Shown here piece after piece: positions 6,387-10,637 of a stretch of 10,637 nucleotides of DNA. The number at the start of each line of letters is the position of its first letter. Position 1 is the stretch's first letter. Both the position numbers and the translations under genes were made by a program. This DNA comes from BS750m-G28 sp035527235 (lineage in GTDB: Archaea; Thermoproteota; Bathyarchaeia; TCS64), in NCBI GenBank assembly GCA_035527235.1, contig DATLAV010000143.1, forward strand, positions 1-10,637, in the 5' to 3' direction. The notes below the pieces were generated by a model that saw nothing but the letters and a program-made list of their open reading frames with translations, searched no databases and was not told where the DNA came from.

Positions 6387-7741
6387 CTACTCCCTCCCAG
6401 TACCTTTCCTACAAAGCGGCGGCCCGTCTCTAAAAGATCTTCAGCTCTCTCAAGGTCCTGAGCCTCCACCGTTATCCTGATGATAGGCTCAGTCCCAGAG
6501 GGCCTGATGAGGATCCATCCGTCTTCCAGACTGATGCGGACGCCGTCGATTGTCAATACTTCCTTTACATTACCGAAGTCTTTCTCGTAGTTTGACGAGA
6601 TGCCCATCATCGCCTCTGGTTTACGGACGTCGGGGCATTCCACCTTCGTCCGGAGTGTGGGATAATCGGGTACGTCGGCGAGGAACTCCGAGAGTGTCTT
6701 TCCCTCAGACTCGAGGGCGACCATGAGCTTAAGCGAGGAAAGGATGCCGTCAGGACACATATGGATGTCCGGGTGTATCCATGCCCCAACGGGTTCACCG
6801 CCGAAAATGGCGCCGTTCTCAATCATGGCCTCGGTTATGTGAACGTCCCCCACCTTCGTCCTCACGACATTACCCTTCACGGCCTCCACCGCCTCCTCGA
6901 CGCACATAGATGAGCCGACGTGAGTAACCACGGTGCCTCCCCCATTCATCTCGACCAGGTGTCTTGCGTAGGCCGCGAGGACCCTGTCCGGGCTCGGCGT
7001 ATTTCCTCTCTCGTCGACGGCAATGAAACGGTCACCGTCACCGTCGAACCCGAAGCCGATGTCGGCCCCTGTGAAATTCACCATTCTCCCCACTCTAGTG
7101 AGGGACTCCTGCGTTGGCTCGGGGTTTCCTGCGGGGAAGTGTCCGTCAGGCTGCCCGTTAATTATGATGGCGTCAATTTCCAAATCCCTGTAAATGTCAT
7201 GTGCTATCGATGATGTGGCGCCGTTGAACAGATCATAGACCACACTCCAGGCCTTGGAGAACTCTAATCTTTGAGCGATGGAGTCGATGTAGACCCTCCC
7301 GACGTCCATCTTCTCGACTCGCCCGACTCTGTTCCAAGCCGATCGGGAGAATTTCTGTTCCCCAATTATGTCCTCAACGTCCTGCTGCTGCTTCTCCGTG
7401 TACGCCATTCCAGTCGAGTCGAATATCTTGAAGCCGTTGTATTCTGGCGGGTTGTGTGACGCAGTTATGGATACTCCGGCCTCAGCTCCCATCTCTCTCG
7501 TGAGCCACGCTATTACAGGTGTCGGCACTACGCCAACTGTCCCAGCTACGAAGCCGGTGGAGACGATCCCTGATGTCAGCGCCGACTCCAACATCTCACC
7601 TGAAAGCCTCGTGTCCCTCCCCACTAGAACTACGCCCCCATCGAACTGAGATGCAATGGCCATGCCCACTTTCTGCGCTAGAAGGGGCGTTACTTCCACG
7701 TTCGCGAGGCCCCTTATACCTGATGACCCGAAAAGACTCAT
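6383..7741 (-). CDS. glmM: Phosphoglucosamine mutase/phosphosugar mutase (GlmM type)
   Basis: Interconverts hexose-6-phosphate and hexose-1-phosphate; by context it turns GlcN-6-P into GlcN-1-P for the next gene. 452 residues with the four alpha-D-phosphohexomutase domains. GSSGIRG lies at 5-11. The catalytic phosphoserine loop is TASHNP (93-98, Ser95), the metal loop DGDGDR (233-238), the sugar-binding loop GGEPVGAW (314-321) and the phosphate-binding loop RPSGTEP (413-419). Bacterial GlmM has GE-SGH in the sugar loop; the GEPVGAW form seen here resembles archaeal mutases, some of which accept several sugars, so it may not be strictly GlmM. The ATG start overlaps the upstream nucleotidyltransferase stop (ATGA), and the stop overlaps the glmU start, making it the middle gene of a tightly coupled operon. 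Confidence 0.94.
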   Translation of the reverse strand: MSLFGSSGIRGLANVEVTPLLAQKVGMAIASQFDGGVVLVGRDTRLSGEMLESALTSGIVSTGFVAGTVGVVPTPVIAWLTREMGAEAGVSITASHNPPEYNGFKIFDSTGMAYTEKQQQDVEDIIGEQKFSRSAWNRVGRVEKMDVGRVYIDSIAQRLEFSKAWSVVYDLFNGATSSIAHDIYRDLEIDAIIINGQPDGHFPAGNPEPTQESLTRVGRMVNFTGADIGFGFDGDGDRFIAVDERGNTPSPDRVLAAYARHLVEMNGGGTVVTHVGSSMCVEEAVEAVKGNVVRTKVGDVHITEAMIENGAIFGGEPVGAWIHPDIHMCPDGILSSLKLMVALESEGKTLSEFLADVPDYPTLRTKVECPDVRKPEAMMGISSNYEKDFGNVKEVLTIDGVRISLEDGWILIRPSGTEPIIRITVEAQDLERAEDLLETGRRFVGKVLGGSR

Positions 7742-8349
7742 CTATATCGCCTGCTGGGGACGAACTTTCGGAGGGGGTCTGCACTCATAAGCTTTTCCAA
7801 CTCTCTCAGGGTCAATCCCTTCTTGAGGTCGCCGTATATCTCACATCTCTCCATGTTATCGATCTCCTCAAGCGGCCTGACGACCACTTCGATATCGAAG
7901 CCCTCCCACATCACAATGATATGCCTGGACCTCGACGTGAGACCCCTGATGACCGCGATCACGTCGTCAGATTTCGTGATCTGATAATCGGCTTCCTTGA
8001 TCTTAGTCTCTATTTCAGAGGGCGTATTCGTGTAGACGTTGATGTCCACGTCACTCCCCTTCCTGGCTGTACCTCTCCACACGCTTCCCGTTAAAACCGG
8101 TTTTAAATTCTCTAGGTCTCTCATCAACCTGAGGGCCGCCTTCCTCATCGCGATGAGAAGCTCCCTTCGATCGTCTCCCTCCAACCCTTCGGCGAGTGAA
8201 TCGAGCTCAACTGCGACCTCATGGTTGCTGGGCATCGAGCTAATACCAATATTCCTTGAGGCCATTTCCTTGGCGTGTTTGTACTCCTTTGTTACGCCAT
8301 TGTAGATTAAGCGGGCAGCCTCCCTGGCAACGGATTCCCTACCTGCCAA
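7738..8349 (-). CDS. Nucleotidyltransferase-fold (pol-beta superfamily) protein of unknown substrate
   Basis: 203 residues. A helical N-terminal part (1-85, Lys/Glu/Arg-rich) leads into the pol-beta-type motif: LTGSVWRGTARKGSDVDINV has Gly-Ser at 88-89 and the metal pair Asp100/Asp102. A third acidic residue is offered by GFDIEVVV (Asp152). All three catalytic carboxylates are therefore present and the enzyme is probably active. The C-terminal 40 residues (LKKGLTLRELEKLMSADPLRKF) are helical. It is the first gene of the operon with glmM and glmU and overlaps glmM by ATGA, so a link to sugar activation or its control is likely but unproven. It is much smaller than tRNA nucleotidyltransferases and lacks their C-terminal domains. 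The start is TTG 8349, in an almost leaderless arrangement; downstream Met codons (residue 29 or 39) would remove conserved-looking sequence. Confidence 0.82.
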   Translation of the reverse strand: MAGRESVAREAARLIYNGVTKEYKHAKEMASRNIGISSMPSNHEVAVELDSLAEGLEGDDRRELLIAMRKAALRLMRDLENLKPVLTGSVWRGTARKGSDVDINVYTNTPSEIETKIKEADYQITKSDDVIAVIRGLTSRSRHIIVMWEGFDIEVVVRPLEEIDNMERCEIYGDLKKGLTLRELEKLMSADPLRKFVPSRRYR

Positions 8350-8380
8350 CCGGTCGTCCCTGTGAAGAATAGGTTTGACC

Positions 8381-8390
8381 TCTATAAAAC
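8381..8390 (-). promoter_or_regulatory. TATA box of the nucleotidyltransferase-glmM-glmU operon
   Basis: The minus-strand reading is GTTTTATAGA. It predicts transcription start near 8358-8360, leaving only about 10 nt before the TTG start. The operon transcript would thus be nearly leaderless, and no Shine-Dalgarno is seen. Confidence 0.5.
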
Positions 8391-8401
8391 GAGGTGTGTG
8401 T

Positions 8402-8977
8402 CTAGTTGGGGAGTGCTATAAGCTCGGACTTGCGTACGCCGACGTGCCTGAGGGAGGTTACCTTCCTCGCCTCGTTGTAGACGTCCGAGGCAAGCTTTCC
8501 TAGGACCATCTCGTGGACTATCTGGCCGAACTCGAGGGTCTTCGCCTTCTCCGCCACGACATCGCTCATGATCGACCTTATCGCCCTCTCCTGGGAGGTC
8601 TTAATCCTCGTGTTGGTGAGTGCCGTCAGCACTATCTTGAGCTTGTAGCCGTCTGGTGTGGTGATCCTGAAGAACCCGTCCACCTTAGTGCTTCTCCTCC
8701 TGACGAGGCTTCTCAGGTAGTCTCTGAGGTACTCGTGGCCCTTGAAGACCGTCTGAGCTGTGCTTTCGTCTACCTCGGTCACCTGGAAGTACATCTTCAG
8801 GTACTCCTGGGAGAAGTCGCCCGTGATCTGGGCTAAGGTTGTAGTGTACACACGGCCCAGCAGCTTATCTGGGCCTTCAGCGGGAGTCTCCCCCACTTTG
8901 GTCTCTCCGAAGTAGCGTGGAAGGTAGATGTCATACCAGTCCTTCCTCCTCCATTTGTCCCTGACAGCCCTTGACAA
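8402..8977 (-). CDS. rps3ae: 30S ribosomal protein S3Ae (eS1)
   Basis: Small-subunit ribosomal protein shared by archaea and eukaryotes (eS1), located at the mRNA exit side of the platform. 191 residues. Recognised from DKWRRKDWYDIYLPRYFGE, the G-TPAEGPDKLLGRVYTTTLAQITGDFS segment, KMYFQVTEV, GHEYLRDYLRSLVRRRSTKVDG and the TNTRIKTSQERAIRSIM block. Length agrees with archaeal homologues. The start is TTG at 8977, because an in-frame TAG lies two codons upstream. GGAGGG about 11 nt upstream serves as Shine-Dalgarno, and a clear TATA box at 9024-9034 gives a leader of about 25 nt. The nucleotidyltransferase operon begins about 50 bp after its stop. The neighbourhood with pcc1 and the RecJ-like gene is a familiar archaeal arrangement, but here pcc1 and S3Ae are separated by a structured-RNA candidate and an AT-rich spacer. 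Confidence 0.96.
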   Translation of the reverse strand: MSRAVRDKWRRKDWYDIYLPRYFGETKVGETPAEGPDKLLGRVYTTTLAQITGDFSQEYLKMYFQVTEVDESTAQTVFKGHEYLRDYLRSLVRRRSTKVDGFFRITTPDGYKLKIVLTALTNTRIKTSQERAIRSIMSDVVAEKAKTLEFGQIVHEMVLGKLASDVYNEARKVTSLRHVGVRKSELIALPN

Positions 8978-9023
8978 GCTCTAACTTACCCTCCTGATCC
9001 GATGTCCTGAAGAAGGGACCCGC

Positions 9024-9034
9024 TAATTTATATG
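9024..9034 (-). promoter_or_regulatory. TATA box for S3Ae
   Basis: On the minus strand the element reads CATATAAATTA. It places transcription start near 9003, and the leader then carries GGAGGG ahead of the TTG start. This is the best-formed promoter in the window. Confidence 0.65.
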
Positions 9035-9053
9035 TTTCTCCTTCTTAGGACGT

Positions 9054-9086
9054 ATCGATACTCTCATTTTATGAGAGTAAATCGAT
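9054..9086. repeat. Long interrupted palindrome upstream of the S3Ae promoter
   Basis: TACTCTCAT (9059-9067) and ATGAGAGTA (9071-9079) are a perfect 9-bp inverted repeat around TTT. The repeat continues outward as ATCGA (9054-9058) against TCGAT (9082-9086) after a 2-base AA offset, 14 paired positions in all. It lies 20-30 bp upstream of the S3Ae TATA box, where archaeal regulators bind. No T-run follows on either strand, so a terminator role is less likely. The rest of the 8978-9281 gap is AT-rich with no gene that I can see. Confidence 0.5.
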
Positions 9087-9130
9087 TCTTTCATGGCAAT
9101 TGAAGGTGATCTAAAATTTGTTTTTTAGGT

Positions 9131-9144
9131 GCATAATATAAAAC
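9131..9144 (+). promoter_or_regulatory. Possible extra TATA box in the S3Ae-RNA gap
   Basis: GCATAATATAAAAC would direct a + strand start near 9160, at the inverted repeat 9157-9174. No ORF of note follows, and a T6 run (9225-9230) could end a transcript of about 65-70 nt. The gap is AT-rich, so chance is a real alternative. Confidence 0.3.
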
Positions 9145-9156
9145 AATTATTGACCT

Positions 9157-9174
9157 AGAACGTTGGGACGTTCT
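9157..9174. repeat. 7-bp inverted repeat AGAACGT / ACGTTCT
   Basis: AGAACGT, TGGG, ACGTTCT: a perfect 7-bp dyad with a 4-base centre, in AT-rich spacer about 110 bp ahead of the structured-RNA candidate. It could be a regulator site or a small hairpin at the 5' end of a short transcript. Confidence 0.35.
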
Positions 9175-9253
9175 TAACCAATTTGTGACAATACTTCTAT
9201 ATGTCTCTTTGAACATCCGCTCCGTTTTTTCCGTTTCCATGAAACAGAAATAT

Positions 9254-9263
9254 GATATAAAAT
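9254..9263 (+). promoter_or_regulatory. TATA box for the structured RNA
   Basis: GATATAAAAT, preceded by a purine-rich ACAGAAA that could serve as BRE, is centred about 25 bp upstream of 9282-9284. That is exactly where the terminal helix of the RNA candidate begins. The fit between promoter geometry and RNA end is the main reason to assign the RNA to the + strand. Confidence 0.6.
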
Positions 9264-9281
9264 CAGCGGATCTTTATTGTT

Positions 9282-9500
9282 GTAGCACGGAAAGAGCATT
9301 TCCGGAACGTATGGCGACGGATCCCCCGAAAGGAGGACGAGGCGTAATACGGAAGGCTCGGGTTAGCCTGGGTCGAAACCGGAGATGTACTCGGGCACAA
9401 GCGTTCGCGGCCTGAAGCACCGAGGTACACGGGCTGGGGTCGCAGTCGACGATGAACGCCGAACTCGGGGACGCCTGGGGATGGTCGAGTTCCGTGCTAC
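9282..9500 (+). ncRNA. Candidate structured non-coding RNA, about 219 nt, family not recognised
   Basis: A GC island (136 of 219 bases G or C, against about one third in the 100 bp upstream) bounded by a perfect terminal helix: GTAGCACGGAA (9282-9292) pairs with TTCCGTGCTAC (9490-9500), and 9281/9501 adds a twelfth pair. Inside, in order: CGTAT/ATACG (9308-9312 with 9347-9351) enclosing a stem capped by a GAAA tetraloop (9322-9337, one C-A mismatch); GGCT/AGCC hairpin (9355-9368); GGT-CGAA-ACC (9371-9380); a 9-bp helix with one bulged G (9386-9394 with 9420-9429); GTCG-CAGT-CGAC (9439-9450); and CCG-AACT-CGG (9459-9468). Loops are A-rich on the + strand, as in real RNAs. A TATA box lies at the right distance upstream. 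I see no 5S rRNA, SRP helix-8, RNase P P4 (GAAAGTC / ACAGAA), tRNA or ordered box C/D signature. Open frames crossing it on both strands have arginine-rich, family-less translations. The strand is inferred; the fold was drawn by hand. Confidence 0.7.
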
Positions 9501-9518
9501 ACCTTATAACTCTAAAAC

Positions 9519-9791
9519 TCATCTGGTATCTCTTGTCTCCGAGATGGCCTTTTCAGCTGCCTGGATGCAGGAGAATAGGTCGTCGAGCGTGGATATCATG
9601 CTCCCTATGCCCCTTTCACAGGTCACGGTGATGTGAAGCGTCTTCCCTTCCTTTCTAGATACAACTTCAACGCCTTCTGGCGCTTTCAGGTTGTCCGGCT
9701 CTATGGCTGCCATGATATGGCGTGTATTCTCCTCGTCGTCGTATCTTATGCTAATGGTGGAGGATACCTTAGCTATGCCTCTCTCCGACAA
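9519..9791 (-). CDS. pcc1: KEOPS complex subunit Pcc1
   Basis: Small dimerising subunit of KEOPS, the complex that transfers threonylcarbamoyl to A37 of tRNAs (t6A). 90 residues. The IRYDDEENTRHIMAAIEPDN segment (15-34), the short strand EGKTLHITVTCE, and IGSMISTLDDLFSCIQAAEKAI (62-83) match the Pcc1/CTAG pattern: strands, then EPDN, then a helix beginning I-S---TLDDL. Length is typical for archaeal Pcc1. The start is TTG at 9791, 23 bp inside the end of the RecJ-like gene; GGGTGGAT about 5 nt upstream is a usable Shine-Dalgarno, so the two genes are translationally coupled. The stop lies 18 bp from the edge of the structured-RNA candidate on the opposite strand, so pcc1 transcripts that run on would be antisense to it. 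Confidence 0.87.
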   Translation of the reverse strand: MSERGIAKVSSTISIRYDDEENTRHIMAAIEPDNLKAPEGVEVVSRKEGKTLHITVTCERGIGSMISTLDDLFSCIQAAEKAISETRDTR

Positions 9792-10637
9792 GTCTATCCA
9801 CCCTCTCGAAGAACTCTTCCTCCGACTCCTCCGGTAGGAATGCTCCTGCGGCTATGTCGTGTCCTCCTCCCCGCCCCTCGAAGGGCTCTGCTGCCTTGAG
9901 CATGATCTTCCCGAGGTCCAGGCCGTCCTTGGCCATGGCCTCCGTCGCCCTCGCGGAGACCTTGACGAGTCCGTCCTCCGCCCGTGCCGAGGCTACGAAC
10001 GGCTTGGGGTTCGGCAGGATTCCCGTGGACAGGAGTATTGAAGCGACCACGCCGACTATGCGTTCGTCGATGTCGCCCTTCGCCCTCATTGTGTAGATGT
10101 TCTCCATCTCGACGATGCGGTCGTTCTCCCTCACCCAGTCTAGGTATTCACCGATCTTCCTGCGGTAGCCGTCGAGGGTCTTCTCCGCCTCGTTCATCGC
10201 CTCGTTCCTGTCCCCCATACAGATGCAGAGGCCGAGGCTAGGCCTCCCCATCCTAGCACAGGCGTTGAGGAGTGAGGCGTACTCCCTCCCGTCCCGTAGG
10301 GGAGTCCAGGGCTCCTCCTTCTTGAACGTGTATATTGTACCCCTGAGGTCGTGGACGGCGTCCGCCCGGCAGCCCTCGTAGATCATGTGTTTAGTCAGGG
10401 CCGAGAAGAGGGATCGCTTCTCATCCTCCGACAGGTCCCTAAGGGCGCGCCATCTGCCCTCCGTCTTTAGCTCTATCCCGGCCTCCTTCAGCATGGCGAT
10501 GCAGCGATCCTCCTTCCCGCTGAGGCCGGGGATGAAGGGTTTGGTGGTGTAGGCGCAGGCCCTCGCGATAGGTCGGGTCTCGTGGCCGTAGAATATCAGG
10601 TCGACCTTTGTCTCAAGCAGGTCAGCCCGTTTTGCGT
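9769..10637 (-). CDS. RecJ-like DHH-family nuclease (archaeal GAN type), 5' end outside window
   Basis: C-terminal part of an archaeal RecJ-like single-strand exonuclease. In several archaea members bind the GINS replication complex (GAN). The frame stays open through the right edge, so the Met at 10494 is internal. The 47 residues before it include VDLIFYGHETRPIARACAYT, then KPFIPGLSGKEDRCI, which match the family, and the catalytic DHH motifs must lie further upstream. 288 residues are visible. The DHHA1-type substrate-binding domain ends with GRGGGHDIAAGAFLPEESEEEF, the GGGH-AAG signature. Full-length relatives are roughly 450-480 residues, so about 60% is present. It overlaps pcc1 by 23 bp and is probably transcribed with it. 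Which of the archaeal RecJ paralogues (GAN, aRecJ or other) cannot be settled without the N-terminal half. Confidence 0.88.
   Translation of the reverse strand, partial: AKRADLLETKVDLIFYGHETRPIARACAYTTKPFIPGLSGKEDRCIAMLKEAGIELKTEGRWRALRDLSEDEKRSLFSALTKHMIYEGCRADAVHDLRGTIYTFKKEEPWTPLRDGREYASLLNACARMGRPSLGLCICMGDRNEAMNEAEKTLDGYRRKIGEYLDWVRENDRIVEMENIYTMRAKGDIDERIVGVVASILLSTGILPNPKPFVASARAEDGLVKVSARATEAMAKDGLDLGKIMLKAAEPFEGRGGGHDIAAGAFLPEESEEEFFERVDRLVGERHS

Noticed and set aside
7519..8094. 191-codon + strand open frame opposite glmM and the nucleotidyltransferase gene
   Set aside because: It spans the junction of two well-supported genes, with no domain pattern and no ribosome-binding site.
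9412..9456. Box C/D-like motifs (CTGA at 9412-9415 and ACGATGA at 9449-9455) in the RNA candidate
   Set aside because: They are in the wrong order and spacing for an archaeal C/D guide RNA, and box C has a mismatch.
9282..9500. The GC-rich island as 5S rRNA, SRP RNA or RNase P RNA
   Set aside because: Length is about 219 nt. The 5S core, the SRP helix-8 GGAAG/AGCA loop, and the RNase P P4 strands (GAAAGTC and ACAGAA) are not present on either strand. Only a covariance search can exclude a very diverged form.
9281..9501. The same island as a MITE or small mobile element with 12-bp terminal inverted repeats
   Set aside because: No target-site duplication flanks the ends, the interior is full of nested local hairpins, and a TATA box sits at transcription distance. 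A mobile element remains a minor alternative, and a second genomic copy would revive it.
9185..9522. Open frames across the RNA candidate (76 codons on +, 82 codons on -)
   Set aside because: Arginine-rich, compositionally odd translations with no family resemblance. They run across the helices and have no Shine-Dalgarno, so they are by-products of GC-rich RNA sequence.
1..10637. CRISPR array, insertion sequence, prophage or defence island
   Set aside because: No regularly spaced repeats, transposase, integrase or known defence domain is seen. The genes are core archaeal functions.

Overview
The window is archaeal chromosome. It carries ribosomal proteins found only in archaea and eukaryotes (eL15, eS3/S3Ae), a KEOPS Pcc1 subunit, an archaeal RecJ-like/GAN nuclease, a DUF2095-type protein and TATA boxes 25-30 bp ahead of starts; many starts are TTG. 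The lineage cannot be fixed by eye. The gene mix would fit a euryarchaeal or Thermoplasmata-like genome, but that is only an impression. GC is moderate in genes and low (about one third) in the larger intergenic gaps.

Layout. On the + strand, the left end holds the 3' part of a membrane pyrophosphatase (hppA, running in from outside), then ribosomal protein L15e with its own promoter and terminator hairpin, an AT-rich 200-bp gap with a 19-bp palindrome, and a family-2 glycosyltransferase with an odd 5' end. The glycosyltransferase is convergent with a long block of minus-strand genes. Reading that block in its transcription direction from the right edge: the 3' part of a DHH/RecJ-like nuclease and pcc1 (overlapping by 23 bp); S3Ae with its own promoter; a three-gene operon joined by two ATGA overlaps (nucleotidyltransferase-fold protein, phosphosugar mutase GlmM, bifunctional GlmU-like sugar nucleotidylyltransferase/acetyltransferase); a DUF2095-type small protein; and a YchF/OBG-family GTPase.

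The most interesting object is at about 9282-9500, between pcc1 and S3Ae. It is a 219-nt, 62% GC island in AT-rich DNA, closed by a perfect 11-12 bp terminal helix and filled with local hairpins, including a GNRA tetraloop. A TATA box lies at the right distance upstream on the + strand, antisense to its neighbours. It shows no recognisable 5S, SRP, RNase P, box C/D or tRNA signature, so I call it a candidate undescribed structured non-coding RNA. A second point is the glycosyltransferase start: a 15-codon ORF with a good Shine-Dalgarno crosses a G7 tract and stops in a TTGA overlap with the glycosyltransferase frame. One more G would fuse the two frames.

Functionally, the GlmM/GlmU pair should make UDP-GlcNAc-type sugar donors, and the glycosyltransferase probably uses such donors for surface or protein glycosylation. 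The pyrophosphatase recovers energy from the PPi that such activation reactions release. Pcc1 (tRNA t6A synthesis), S3Ae, L15e and YchF belong to translation.
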